Shown here: positions 17,703 to 26,974 of the stretch, one piece after another | How positions within the stretch are numbered: position 1 is the first letter of the stretch | Layout of the letters: each line of letters opens with the position of its first letter | Assembly (NCBI GenBank): GCA_017442825.1 | Contig: JAFRYZ010000005.1 | Span: 51,004 to 115,003 of the forward strand | Length of the DNA: 64,000 nt | From: Prevotella sp. | Lineage (GTDB): Bacteria; Bacteroidota; Bacteroidia; Bacteroidales; Bacteroidaceae | Reading direction: 5' to 3' | The notes under the pieces: model-generated | What the model saw: only the letters and a program-made list of their open reading frames with translations | Told to the model about the DNA's origin: nothing | Database searches by the model: none | Made by a program: the position numbers and the translations under genes

Positions 17703-18887
17703 ATGGCTTTTGATATCAGTGATTTCGACGAGATTCGGCCGTATGAACCATACGAGATGCAACAGGCGTTTGACGAAATGTTGAATGACCGGCAGTTTTC
17801 GTTGGTGTTGAAGGGTTTTGCCCCATGGTTGCCCAAGAGCGTACGCAATGGTTTGCTGCGATTGGCTTTCAAAGGAGTGAAGAGTCCGCTTGACTTTCAG
17901 AAACGATTCATGAAGCCTGTTGTCAAGTACATTATCTGGAAATATACTGATGGGTGTACTTTTGAGGACAAAGCCATTCACGCTTTATCGTCAGCCTATG
18001 ATCAGCGCTATACTTTTGTGAGCAATCACCGCGATATTGTGCTCGATTCGGCTTTTCTTGACTTGATGTTGGTGAACGAAGGATACCCTACAACAGTTGA
18101 GATTGGTATTGGTGACAACTTGCTGATTTATCCTTGGATAAAGCGTTTGGTACGAATGAACAAAGCATTCACTGTACGTCGCGGATTGACAGCCCACGAG
18201 ATGGTGCGTTCCAGTCAGCTGATGAGTAGCTATATACATTTTGCTGTTACGCAAAAGCGGGAGAATATATGGATAGCTCAGCGTGAAGGAAGAGCAAAGG
18301 ACTCTAGCGACCATACTCAAGAGGCGGTTTTGAAGATGCTTGCCATGGGAGGTGAAGGTTCGTTGACAGACAAGTTGCGTGATATCAACATCACTCCGTT
18401 GACCATCAGCTATGAGTTCGACCCTTGTGACTATTTGAAGGCGCAGGAATTCCAACAGAAACGCGACAATCCCAATTTTAAGAAAAGTCGTCAGGATGAC
18501 CTTGACAATATGAAAACGGGTATCTTCGGATATAAAGGTCGGGTACATTATCATTGTGGAACTCCTATTAATCAATGGATAGACGAACTTCGTGAGTTGT
18601 CGGCAAGAGATTTCTATACTGAACTTTGCAGACGTATAGACCGTGAAATCTATGCGGGATATCGTATTTATCCTTGCAATTATATCGCTCTGGATGAGTT
18701 GGAAGGCCGTCCCACGTATGCTGATCGGTATACTGCAAAGGACAAACAGTTTTTTGAACAGTATTTGAAAAGGCAGTTGGAGAAAATCCAACTGCCCAAT
18801 AAGGATGAAGCGTTCTTGCGTGAACGTATTTTGACGATGTATGCCAATCCATTGAGAAATTATCTTGCTGTCAAGGCACCATCATAG
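17703..18887 (+). CDS. Glycerolipid-type acyltransferase
   Basis: A 394-aa protein of the PlsC/LPLAT superfamily, larger than PlsC (~240 aa). The catalytic region reads VSNHRDIVLDSAFLD around residues 106-118; the second conserved block is IWIAQREGRAKDSSD. The spacing from H109 to the aligned Asp (D115) is HX5D rather than the textbook HX4D, although D111 may serve instead. Likely role: acyl transfer onto a glycerolipid or ornithine-type lipid at the inner membrane; acyl donor and substrate are unknown. Its last 6 nt overlap the convergent threonine aldolase gene. Confidence 0.82.
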   Translation: MAFDISDFDEIRPYEPYEMQQAFDEMLNDRQFSLVLKGFAPWLPKSVRNGLLRLAFKGVKSPLDFQKRFMKPVVKYIIWKYTDGCTFEDKAIHALSSAYDQRYTFVSNHRDIVLDSAFLDLMLVNEGYPTTVEIGIGDNLLIYPWIKRLVRMNKAFTVRRGLTAHEMVRSSQLMSSYIHFAVTQKRENIWIAQREGRAKDSSDHTQEAVLKMLAMGGEGSLTDKLRDINITPLTISYEFDPCDYLKAQEFQQKRDNPNFKKSRQDDLDNMKTGIFGYKGRVHYHCGTPINQWIDELRELSARDFYTELCRRIDREIYAGYRIYPCNYIALDELEGRPTYADRYTAKDKQFFEQYLKRQLEKIQLPNKDEAFLRERILTMYANPLRNYLAVKAPS

Positions 18888-19907
18888 TATTAGCTCTAAT
18901 AGCTGTATGTCATGTTCTGTTGTTGACCAACTGGTAACAAAACGGCAGATAGTATGTTCATTGTCATATTTTCCCCATCGTGTAAACAAGACCTTTTGTC
19001 CGAGTCGGGCTGCTTCTTCGTTACGTAAGATAACGAATTGTTGGTTTGTTTGAGAGTCGATATAAAAAGTATAGCCTTTCCTTTTCAACAAGTCTTTCAG
19101 TTTCATCGCCATTTCGTTGGCGTGACGTGCTATCTCGAAATACAGATTGTTTGTGAAAAGGGCATCGAACTGCAAGCCAAGAAGGCGTCCTTTGGCAACG
19201 AGTGCACCATGTTGCTTCACAATGTTAAAGAAGTGTTCATGGGCATTGTTGTGCGTGAAAACTACAGCCTCACCACATAGGGCACCTACTTTTGTTCCCC
19301 CAATATAGAAGATGTCGCAATGATGGGAAAGCCAAGGCAGGGTAATGTCGTTGCCGTCAGCAGTCAGCCCGTAGCCTAGTCGAGCGCCATCAATATACAG
19401 AGGGAGATGGTACTTCTGGCATACCCGGTAAATGTCATCAATCTCTTTTGAGGAGTAGAGCGTGCCGTATTCGGTGGGAAAAGTGATATAGACCATTCCA
19501 GGGTAAACGGAATGCTCGGCATTACCATCATGAAGGAATTCGTCTATGAAATGGTCTAATTCCTGTGGATTCATTTTCCCCTCATGATCAGGAATCGTGA
19601 TTACCTTATGCTCTGTAAACTCAATCGCTCCAGCCTCATGAACGTTGATATGCCCACTGCTGACGCTGACAACTCCCTCGTAAGTATGAAGGATAGAGTC
19701 TATTACCGTAGCATTCGTCTGCGTTCCTCCGACGAGGAACCACACCTGTGCATCGGGACGACCGCATGCCGCTTTGATTTTCTCCTTGGCTCGTTCGCAG
19801 TATTTGTCAGCCCCATAGCAGAGTGTCTGTTCGTGGTTTGTCTCAACAAGATTCTGTAGTACTTTCGGATGGGCACCGTTGTTATAGTCACTCTCAAATG
19901 AAATCAT
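18882..19907 (-). CDS. ltaE: Low-specificity L-threonine aldolase
   Basis: A PLP enzyme cleaving L-threonine/allo-threonine to glycine and acetaldehyde. 341 aa, beta-eliminating lyase family. Visible: NNGAHPKVL...CYGADKY near the N-terminus, LYIDGARLGYGL, and the PLP lysine in YIGGTKVGALCGEAVV. It starts 10 nt after the transcarbamylase gene on the same strand, at the end of the Arg/Pro run. Confidence 0.92.
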   Translation of the reverse strand: MISFESDYNNGAHPKVLQNLVETNHEQTLCYGADKYCERAKEKIKAACGRPDAQVWFLVGGTQTNATVIDSILHTYEGVVSVSSGHINVHEAGAIEFTEHKVITIPDHEGKMNPQELDHFIDEFLHDGNAEHSVYPGMVYITFPTEYGTLYSSKEIDDIYRVCQKYHLPLYIDGARLGYGLTADGNDITLPWLSHHCDIFYIGGTKVGALCGEAVVFTHNNAHEHFFNIVKQHGALVAKGRLLGLQFDALFTNNLYFEIARHANEMAMKLKDLLKRKGYTFYIDSQTNQQFVILRNEEAARLGQKVLFTRWGKYDNEHTICRFVTSWSTTEHDIQLLELIL

Positions 19908-19916
19908 AACTTTCTC

Positions 19917-20879
19917 TTACAAACTTTCCAACATTCTCTTGATGACCACCTCGGCGGAAATCTCCCTATTGGCAGCTTCCGGAATGACCAGTGAGTTCTG
20001 GCTTTCAATGACATCGTCGCTGACAATCAGTCCACGGCGAACAGGCAGACAATGCATGAATTTGCCGTTGTTGGTCCAACTCATGTGTTCCGTATCAATG
20101 GTCCATGACATATCTTTTGACAGAATCTTGCCATAGTCGGCAGGATTTGTTACTCCTGGGCAACTCCAGTTTTTGGCATAGACGAAGTCTGCACCTTCGA
20201 GAGCTTTCCTTTGGTCATATTCAACGATGGCATCGCCTACATATTTCGGGTCTAGTTCGTAGCCTTTAGGTTGGGTAATGACGAGGTCGACGTCTGCCGC
20301 GTTCATCCACTGTGCGAAGGAATTGGGAACAGCTTGCGGCAAAGCACGGCAATGCGGTGCCCAAGTCAGTACGACCTTTGGACGCGCTGTCGTCTTATGT
20401 TCCTCTATTGTTATCAAGTCGGCGAAAGCCTGCAAAGGATGAACGGTTGCGGTCTCCATAGCGAAGACAGGTCTGCCGCTATATTGTACAAATTGGTTGA
20501 CGATGGTTTCAGCATAGTCAAAATCACGATCGGTGAGACCAGCAAACGAGCGGATGCCGATGAGGTCGCAGTAGCTACCCATAACAGGGATGGCTTCCAA
20601 CAGGTGTTCACTCTTATCACCGTCCATGATGACACCCCGCTCAGTCTCCAACTTCCAAGCACCTGCATTCACATCGAGGACGATGACGTTCATGCCTAGA
20701 TTCATCGCCGCTTTCTGTGTGGAAAGGCGTGTACGAAGAGAGTTGTTGAAGAAAATCATGAGCAGCGTCTTGTTCTTCCCCAGCTCCTGATAACCGAATC
20801 TGTTCTTTTTCACTTCTTGTGCCTCGGCAAGAGCAGTCTGCAAATTGCCCAGGTCTTCTACATTAAAGAAAGTCTTCAT
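19917..20879 (-). CDS. argF': N-succinyl/N-acetylornithine carbamoyltransferase
   Basis: Carbamoylates an N-acylated ornithine in the Bacteroidetes variant of arginine synthesis. 320 aa. The carbamoyl-phosphate motif is FNNSLRTR (residues ~44-51) in place of the ordinary STRT; HPLQ and the C-terminal HCLPVRRG are present. In B. fragilis, Pro90 selects succinylornithine, and a Glu at the equivalent place selects acetylornithine (from memory of published mutational work). Here residue 90, in DGDKSEHLL, is Ser, so the acyl preference is open. It lies 12 nt after the preceding secreted-protein gene. Confidence 0.93.
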   Translation of the reverse strand: MKTFFNVEDLGNLQTALAEAQEVKKNRFGYQELGKNKTLLMIFFNNSLRTRLSTQKAAMNLGMNVIVLDVNAGAWKLETERGVIMDGDKSEHLLEAIPVMGSYCDLIGIRSFAGLTDRDFDYAETIVNQFVQYSGRPVFAMETATVHPLQAFADLITIEEHKTTARPKVVLTWAPHCRALPQAVPNSFAQWMNAADVDLVITQPKGYELDPKYVGDAIVEYDQRKALEGADFVYAKNWSCPGVTNPADYGKILSKDMSWTIDTEHMSWTNNGKFMHCLPVRRGLIVSDDVIESQNSLVIPEAANREISAEVVIKRMLESL

Positions 20880-20891
20880 ATAGATAATATC

Positions 20892-21737
20892 TTAATCGGT
20901 TGTTATTGCAACGAGTTGTCTGCCTTGGTCGAAGGCTTCTTTAATAGCTTTTCCACCTGACTGCACCTTGCAAAGGCTGATGTCATCGCCTTCTACGCTG
21001 ACGATTTTAGCTTTTCCGAGTTCTTTGCGTGCCTCTCTGCCGGCAATGATGCTGACGGAATACACTTTGAAATGTATGCCTTTGTACATATTGTCGCGTG
21101 TTCCAAGGTCAATATAAAACTCCTTCTGCTTGTCTCTTTTCTCATAACCACGCTCAATGATGTTGGCCTTGCTGGGGTAAGCACTATTATAGTAGTAGCC
21201 CATTCTGCTACGCAGGGAGGAGAGCGAGTTCTTCATGGCATCGTCAATGCTGCGCATCCACGAATAGCTACCCTCGTTGATAGAGAAGTTATGGCTGCTA
21301 TATATCTTGCCATTTTCCGGATCTACGAGGTTGATGGTTACGCTGATGTCGGCACGGTATTCTATCTCGCGCTTCCCGTTTCGTTCAACGAAGCGGGTTG
21401 TCGTTGACAGACCTTCGATAGTGCCCTGTGCAATCATGTCATAATTCTGTCCTTCCTGTACGTTACCTCGTATGCTGAGTCGGCGTGCATAGTTGAGACC
21501 AGTGGAAATAGCATTCTTAGTGGCTTCCAAGTATGCAGGTTGTTCGGTTGAAGTTTGTTTGGATAAGATGTCAACAACGGCACCAAGGACTGCTCCTTTA
21601 GGAGTTTCCTGAGCAGCTTTGTTAATATACTTGAACTCTCCCATCGCTACAGAGAAGATAGGGTTTGGATTGTTTTGACCTTGTACTGACAGCATGGTCA
21701 GCAGCAGGAACATAGTGGTTGAAAGTGCTTTTTTCAT
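20892..21737 (-). CDS. Secreted protein of unknown function
   Basis: A 281-aa protein with a signal peptide (MKKALSTTMFLLLTMLSVQGQ). I do not recognise a firm family. The middle part alternates beta-like segments (IEYRADISVTINLVDPENGKI) and an AVDDAMKNSLSSL-like helix, loosely recalling CsgG/FlgT-type periplasmic folds; that comparison is only an impression. It sits between proA and the transcarbamylase gene on the same strand, with 82 nt to proA. Confidence 0.75.
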   Translation of the reverse strand: MKKALSTTMFLLLTMLSVQGQNNPNPIFSVAMGEFKYINKAAQETPKGAVLGAVVDILSKQTSTEQPAYLEATKNAISTGLNYARRLSIRGNVQEGQNYDMIAQGTIEGLSTTTRFVERNGKREIEYRADISVTINLVDPENGKIYSSHNFSINEGSYSWMRSIDDAMKNSLSSLRSRMGYYYNSAYPSKANIIERGYEKRDKQKEFYIDLGTRDNMYKGIHFKVYSVSIIAGREARKELGKAKIVSVEGDDISLCKVQSGGKAIKEAFDQGRQLVAITTD

Positions 21738-21819
21738 GAGATTTTGATTGATGATTCTCTCCTAGTCAAGGAAGTGTGATTTGAATGATGTTATTGCGAA
21801 GCGATTAAAGAATTATGAA

Positions 21820-23007
21820 TTACGCCCTCACCTGTCCGTGACCTTCTATCAGCCACTTGTAGGTTGTAATCTCCTCTAACGCCATAGGTCCCCGTGGTCC
21901 CAGCTTTTGTGTAGAGATTCCAATCTCGGCACCGAGTCCAAATTGGGCACCATCAGTAAAGCTGGTGGGAGCATTGACATAGACGCAGGCAGCATCGACC
22001 ATTTGCTGGAAGGTACGTGCTGTTTCTTGATTCTCGGTGATGATACACTCACTGTGACCGCTGCCATGCTGAGCGATATGGTCGAGTGCAGCTTGAAGCG
22101 AATCGACGATGACAACGTTCATCTTGTAGTCCATAAATTCAGTGTCATACTGACCCTCGTCGTTCATCAAGAATTCCACTTTACCTTCCATGGGTGCCAG
22201 TAAATCCGGCAAGTCGCTAATGCGGTCTTTGTGCACCAGCAGCGTGTCGAGGGCATTGCAAACAGAAACACGACGAGTCTTGGCATTGTTGACAATCGCC
22301 TTGCCAATAGTCAAGTCGCCATCTTTATCGAAATAGGCATGAACCACACCAGCGCCTGTTTCAATCACAGGTACACGGGCTGTGTCACGTACAAATTCGA
22401 TGAGTTTCTTTCCGCCACGCGGTATGCAGAGGTCGATGTATCCGACAGCATTCAGCATCTCGCCAGTAGCCTCATGGGTAGCCGGCAAGAGTGTGACAAT
22501 ATCTTCGCTGATGCCATATTGTGCCAACACCCTATGGATGAGGGCTACACCAGCTCGGTTGGAGTCGTCAGCATCCTTTCCTCCTTTTAAGACACAGGCA
22601 TTTCCGCTTTTAAAACAAAGCGAGAAAACATCAAAGGTGACATTCGGACGAGCCTCATAAATCATACCAATGACACCGAACGGTACGCTGATGCGTTTCA
22701 GTTGCAGACCGTTTGGTAAAGTCTTCTCTTTAGTGATATGCCCCAGTGGTGATGGCAGAGTCGCCACATTGCGCATGTCGGATGCAATATCTGCCAACCG
22801 TTGTTTGGTCAGTTGCAATCGGTCGTAAAGCGGATTACTCTTGTCCATACGTGCTAAGTCCTTGGCATTGGCAGTCAGCAGTTCGTCCTGTTGAGCAACG
22901 ATGGCATCAGCAACAGCATTAAGTATTTCGTTTCGCTTCTCGTCAGATATCAGCGCCAGCGTTGTACTGGCAGCCTTTACCCTTTTAAAAGAATCTTTCA
23001 ACTCCAT
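21820..23007 (-). CDS. proA: Gamma-glutamyl phosphate reductase
   Basis: Reduces glutamyl-5-phosphate to glutamate semialdehyde with NADPH, second step of proline synthesis. 395 aa, aldehyde dehydrogenase fold. The catalytic Cys is in [30 protein letters not shown] and [11 protein letters not shown] are family motifs. The start ATG at 23007 ([10 protein letters not shown]) is chosen; the frame extends to a TTG at 23028 that overlaps the proB stop, a possible coupled start but less likely. Confidence 0.95.
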   Translation of the reverse strand: MELKDSFKRVKAASTTLALISDEKRNEILNAVADAIVAQQDELLTANAKDLARMDKSNPLYDRLQLTKQRLADIASDMRNVATLPSPLGHITKEKTLPNGLQLKRISVPFGVIGMIYEARPNVTFDVFSLCFKSGNACVLKGGKDADDSNRAGVALIHRVLAQYGISEDIVTLLPATHEATGEMLNAVGYIDLCIPRGGKKLIEFVRDTARVPVIETGAGVVHAYFDKDGDLTIGKAIVNNAKTRRVSVCNALDTLLVHKDRISDLPDLLAPMEGKVEFLMNDEGQYDTEFMDYKMNVVIVDSLQAALDHIAQHGSGHSECIITENQETARTFQQMVDAACVYVNAPTSFTDGAQFGLGAEIGISTQKLGPRGPMALEEITTYKWLIEGHGQVRA

Positions 23008-23024
23008 ATTGTGTATGATTATAT

Positions 23025-23801
23025 TCAACTCTCCACTTTTGGAATAAACTCCGTGTGCATGACATCCATCGGCCGTTCAATCAAATCTATGAGGATATTA
23101 TCTTTCTTGCCGTTGGCGATGACTACCCTTATTCCGGCATTGGCAACCTGATGGGCGATATTGCATTTCGACTGCATGCCACCACGTCCCAATTCGCTCT
23201 TCTCGTCAAGGATATAGTCGCTGATGTCGCGGTTCCAATAAACAGAAGGAATGACACGGCTGTGCGGATCTTCGGGAGCACCGTTGTATATGCCGTCAAC
23301 GTTGCTCAGCAAAATCAGTTCGTCGGCCTTCATCATCTGAGCAATCAATCCTGAGAGCTCATCGTTGTCCGTGAACATCAGTTCCGTTACAGAGACGGTA
23401 TCATTTTCATTGATAATCGGCAGGACACCGTTTTCCAACATGACAGACATACACGCCTGCTGGTTTTCATATTGTTCACCCGCTTCAAAGTTCTCCTTCA
23501 TCGTCAGCACCTGTCCCACATGAATATGGAATTCGCGGAACAAGTCATAGTAGAGTCCGATGAGTTTTACCTGTCCGATAGCAGAATACAATTGTCGTTG
23601 TTCCACATTGTCCAACTGGTTGTCCACATGAAGTTCACTCTTTCCACAAGCTACAGCACCCGACGAAACGAGGATGACCTCGAAACCGTTTTGGCGCAGC
23701 CAAGCTATCTGATCGACAATGGCAGACATCCGTGTGACATCGAGTTTCCCGTCTTTTCTTGTCAGCACATTACTGCCGACTTTGACTACTATTTTTTTCA
23801 T
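23025..23801 (-). CDS. proB: Glutamate 5-kinase, short form without PUA domain
   Basis: Phosphorylates glutamate at the gamma position, the regulated first step of proline synthesis. 258 aa, amino acid kinase fold only: [44 protein letters not shown] and [10 protein letters not shown]. coli ProB (~367 aa) has an extra PUA domain that is absent here. ATG at 23801 follows an in-frame TTG. proA lies 17 nt downstream. Confidence 0.94.
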   Translation of the reverse strand: MKKIVVKVGSNVLTRKDGKLDVTRMSAIVDQIAWLRQNGFEVILVSSGAVACGKSELHVDNQLDNVEQRQLYSAIGQVKLIGLYYDLFREFHIHVGQVLTMKENFEAGEQYENQQACMSVMLENGVLPIINENDTVSVTELMFTDNDELSGLIAQMMKADELILLSNVDGIYNGAPEDPHSRVIPSVYWNRDISDYILDEKSELGRGGMQSKCNIAHQVANAGIRVVIANGKKDNILIDLIERPMDVMHTEFIPKVES

Positions 23802-23835
23802 CAATTGTCAATTCTCGATTATAAATATTAACTCA

Positions 23836-25515
23836 TCAATCTTCTCCTGCATCTTTTTTCCTAATCTCCACACGGCGTATTTTTCCGCTGATGGTTTTCG
23901 GCAGTTCGTCAACGAACTCAATGATGCGTGGATATTTATAGGGAGCAGTTGTGCGCTTGACATGGTTCTGCAATTCTTTGACGAGTTCTTCTCCAGCTTT
24001 ATCTTTCCATTCCTTGCCGAGTACTACGGTAGCCTTGACCACCATGCCACGGATGTCATCAGGAACACCTGTGATGGCACATTCTACGACAGAGGGGTGT
24101 GTCATCAAGGCACTTTCCACCTCGAACGGTCCAATGCGGTAACCGCTGGATTTGATGACATCGTCGATACGTCCTTCAAACCAGTAGTACCCGTCTTCAT
24201 CGCGCCACGCCATGTCTCCCGTATGGTACAGTCCGTCATGCCAAGCCTCGCGCGTCAATTCCGGGTCACGGTAATATTCCTTGAAAAGACCTATAGGTTT
24301 TTTGTCGCCCACACGGATGACAATCTCTCCCTTCTCGCCGTCTTCACACAACGTTCCGTCAGCCTTTACCAATTCAATGTTGTATTGTGCATTGGGAATA
24401 CCCATGCTTCCCGGTTTCGGAGTCATCCAGGGCATTGTACCGAGAGTCATTGTCGTTTCCGTCTGTCCGAAACCTTCCATCATCTGTATTCCAGTCTTCT
24501 CCTTGAATTTGTCGAAGACTGCAGGGTTCAGCGCCTCGCCTGCAGTCGTGCAGTATTCCAACGAAGAGAGGTCATACTTCGACAAGTCTTCACGAATCAT
24601 GAACCTATAGATGGTGGGCGGTGCACAGAAACTCGTCACCTTGTATTTCTCAATCTGCCGCAGCAGCGTGTCGGCATTGAATTTCTCGTGGTCGAAGACG
24701 AAAACGGTAGCTCCAGCAAACCACTGTCCGTAAATCTTTCCCCATACCGCCTTGCCCCATCCCGTGTCAGCCACAGTGAGGTGGAGGCTCCCCTTGTGCA
24801 GATTATGCCAGAAGACACCCGTGGTCAGGTGCCCCATCGGGTACAGATAGTCGTGAGCCACCATTTTCGGTTCCCCGCTGGTACCGCTGGTGAAGTACAT
24901 GAGCATTGTGTCGTCATTGGCATTGACAAACGACGGACGCACAAACGGTTTCGCGTTGTTCCACTCCTGTTCCCAGTTATGAAATCCCTCTGGAACTGGC
25001 TTTCCTGCTTCAGCATCAGAGTTAACCGCTATCAGAGCCTTAACCGTAGGGCTGTCGGGCATGGCGGCGGCAATCTGCGACGTGACATATTCGTCGTTGA
25101 CGCAAACGATAGCCTTGACACTAGCCCTGGTGTTGCGATAGACAATGTCCTTCTTGGTCAGCATGTGTGTGGCAGGGATGGCAATAGCCCCAATCTTGTG
25201 CAGTGCCAGCATAGACAACCACCATTGGTAGTGGCGTTTCAGAATCAGCATCACGGGGTCGTTCTTACCGATGCCGAGTGAAAGGAAAAAGCTGGCAGTC
25301 TGGTCAGTTTTCTCCTTGAGGTCCTTGAAGGTGAATCGTATCTCTTCCCCCCTGTCGCTAGTCCACAGCAGGGCGAGTCGTTCAGGGTCTTCCTCAGCCC
25401 ATCTGTCCATGACGTCATAGGCGAAGTTGAAATTCTCTGGGATGATGAATTCCAGGTTCTTGTTATAGTCTTCTATTGACTCGAAGTGAGTCTGTTTTAA
25501 AAATCTTTCTACCAT
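23836..25515 (-). CDS. AMP-binding acyl-CoA synthetase
   Basis: A 559-aa adenylate-forming enzyme activating a carboxylic acid to its CoA thioester. Motifs: YFTSGTSGEPKMVAHD (P-loop), GFGQTETTMTLG, YHTGDMAWRDEDGY, GRIDDVIKSSGYRIGP and the C-terminal catalytic Lys in KTISGKIRR. The sequence resembles medium-chain acyl-/acetyl-CoA synthetase-like Bacteroidetes enzymes, but the substrate is not readable. It sits 41 nt after an XRE-cupin regulator, and this pairing is probably functional. The gene interrupts the proline genes. A 520-aa open frame on the other strand is only its shadow. Confidence 0.9.
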   Translation of the reverse strand: MVERFLKQTHFESIEDYNKNLEFIIPENFNFAYDVMDRWAEEDPERLALLWTSDRGEEIRFTFKDLKEKTDQTASFFLSLGIGKNDPVMLILKRHYQWWLSMLALHKIGAIAIPATHMLTKKDIVYRNTRASVKAIVCVNDEYVTSQIAAAMPDSPTVKALIAVNSDAEAGKPVPEGFHNWEQEWNNAKPFVRPSFVNANDDTMLMYFTSGTSGEPKMVAHDYLYPMGHLTTGVFWHNLHKGSLHLTVADTGWGKAVWGKIYGQWFAGATVFVFDHEKFNADTLLRQIEKYKVTSFCAPPTIYRFMIREDLSKYDLSSLEYCTTAGEALNPAVFDKFKEKTGIQMMEGFGQTETTMTLGTMPWMTPKPGSMGIPNAQYNIELVKADGTLCEDGEKGEIVIRVGDKKPIGLFKEYYRDPELTREAWHDGLYHTGDMAWRDEDGYYWFEGRIDDVIKSSGYRIGPFEVESALMTHPSVVECAITGVPDDIRGMVVKATVVLGKEWKDKAGEELVKELQNHVKRTTAPYKYPRIIEFVDELPKTISGKIRRVEIRKKDAGED

Positions 25516-25556
25516 TTTTTTGTCGTTGGTGTATTTAACGGTATGGCTTTCAATAC

Positions 25557-26114
25557 CTATTCTACTGTAAATGCCAAGAATTTCACGGCTTTGTCGCCCA
25601 CAGCCAGCATGCCGTGCGGCTTGGTGGAATCAAAATAGATGCTGTCACCCTCTTCCAGGATGATGGTCTTTCCGCCGATATAGAGTTCCATTTTCCCTTC
25701 CAGCACCATGTTGAACTCCTGTCCTGCATGGGTGTTCTTGTAGATGGTACGTGCCCCTGGCTTGGGTTCTACGGTGACGATAAACACGTCAGCCTTGTGG
25801 TTGACGAAGCCACTCACCAGACTCTGATATTTGTAAGCCTTTGTACGCTCTACACTCATGCCCTGTCCTTTGCGTGTGACGAAGTACGACTTCATGTGAG
25901 GAGCCTCGGCAAACATCAGTTCCTCGGCACTTACGCCATACTTATGGGCAATCTTCATCAGATTTGAGATGGTGATGTCCATTTCTCCCTTCTCAATCTT
26001 TTCGTATTTCTCGTTGTCGATACCAATGGTTTCAGCCATTTCTTCGACAGAGATGTCAAGAACGTCACGCAGTCCGCGCAACCGTTCACCTATTTGTTTC
26101 AGTTGGTCATTCAT
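25557..26114 (-). CDS. XRE family regulator with cupin domain
   Basis: A 185-aa one-component regulator. The N-terminal HTH spans residues ~5-65 (IGERLRGLRDVLDISVEEMAETIG...EKIEKGEMDITISNLMKIA). The C-terminal cupin barrel (~100-185) includes HAGQEFNMVLEGKMELYIGG and EGDSIYFDSTKPHGM. Cupins of this type usually bind a small ligand or metal. It lies directly upstream of the acyl-CoA synthetase, its most likely target. Confidence 0.92.
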   Translation of the reverse strand: MNDQLKQIGERLRGLRDVLDISVEEMAETIGIDNEKYEKIEKGEMDITISNLMKIAHKYGVSAEELMFAEAPHMKSYFVTRKGQGMSVERTKAYKYQSLVSGFVNHKADVFIVTVEPKPGARTIYKNTHAGQEFNMVLEGKMELYIGGKTIILEEGDSIYFDSTKPHGMLAVGDKAVKFLAFTVE

Positions 26115-26145
26115 ATTAATAATTCACAATTCATAATTCATAATT
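26115..26145. repeat. AT-rich simple repeat between regulator and proC
   Basis: Repeats of AATTCA(C/T)AATTCATAATTCATAATTA. The same motif family recurs at 36131-36160 and 50829-50862. Confidence 0.7.
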
Positions 26146-26932
26146 ACTTCGCTCCCGCTTTCAATCCTCGGATGACTGCCGAAGTAAATCCGGCATGTTC
26201 CATTTCGTTCAGTCCTTTGATGGTGACTCCGCCAGGGGTTGTCACCAGGTCGATGGCTGCTTCGGGATGCATTCCTGTTGCCTCCAACAAGCCCACAGCA
26301 CCCTTCATGGTCTGCATGACTATGCGCTTGGCATCGTCGGCTTTGAAGCCCAGTTCGACACCCCCTTCTGCTGCAGCACGGATATAGCGCATGGCATATG
26401 CTATACCGCACGATGCCAGTGTCGTTCCCGCTGCCAGATGCTGTTCGTCGGTAAGAATTGTCTCGCCCAAGTCGTCGAAGACAGCCTTCACCCTTTCCGT
26501 AGCCTCTTCAGAGGCATGGGCAGGAACCAGGAACGTCATCGATTGGCGTTGAGCAATGGCAATGTTCGGTATGCACAAGAAGAAGTCAGGCAACTGTCCG
26601 TCGCCCATTTTCATCCATTCTTCTATTTGGGCAGAGTTGATACCGGCAGCGACGACTACGAGCGTCTGCTTGTTGTAGTCCATGCTATCCTTGATACCCC
26701 TCAGGACCTGTTCTACGAGCCACGGTTTTACAAACACCATCACCATGTCAGCTCCTACCACAGCCATTGCGTTGTCGGTTGTCGTGCTGACACCTTTTTT
26801 TGCAAACTTGTCCAGAACGCTATGGCAGGGTTCTGCCACGCAGATGTCTGATGCGTTCAACAGGCTGCTGCCCAGCAGTCCTTCCACCGTCGAGCCACCC
26901 ATGGCTCCTGCTCCTATGATTGTTATTTTCAT
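26144..26932 (-). CDS. proC: Pyrroline-5-carboxylate reductase
   Basis: Last step of proline synthesis, NAD(P)H-dependent. 262 aa. N-terminal Rossmann motif IIGAGAMGGSTVEGLL; VVVAAGIN; dimerisation domain with AAGTTLASCGIAYAMRYI and TPGGVTIKGLNEMEHAGF. It lies 42 nt after argD on the same strand. Confidence 0.95.
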   Translation of the reverse strand: MKITIIGAGAMGGSTVEGLLGSSLLNASDICVAEPCHSVLDKFAKKGVSTTTDNAMAVVGADMVMVFVKPWLVEQVLRGIKDSMDYNKQTLVVVAAGINSAQIEEWMKMGDGQLPDFFLCIPNIAIAQRQSMTFLVPAHASEEATERVKAVFDDLGETILTDEQHLAAGTTLASCGIAYAMRYIRAAAEGGVELGFKADDAKRIVMQTMKGAVGLLEATGMHPEAAIDLVTTPGGVTIKGLNEMEHAGFTSAVIRGLKAGAK

Positions 26933-26974
26933 TGTTTTTCTTGTTTTTGGGGATGTCGTTATATTGCCATTCTG

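Noticed and set aside
23719-25281. 520-aa open frame on + opposite the acyl-CoA synthetase
   Set aside because: Shadow of a well-supported gene on -; composition is Arg/His/Val-rich with no domain, and it starts inside the proB region.
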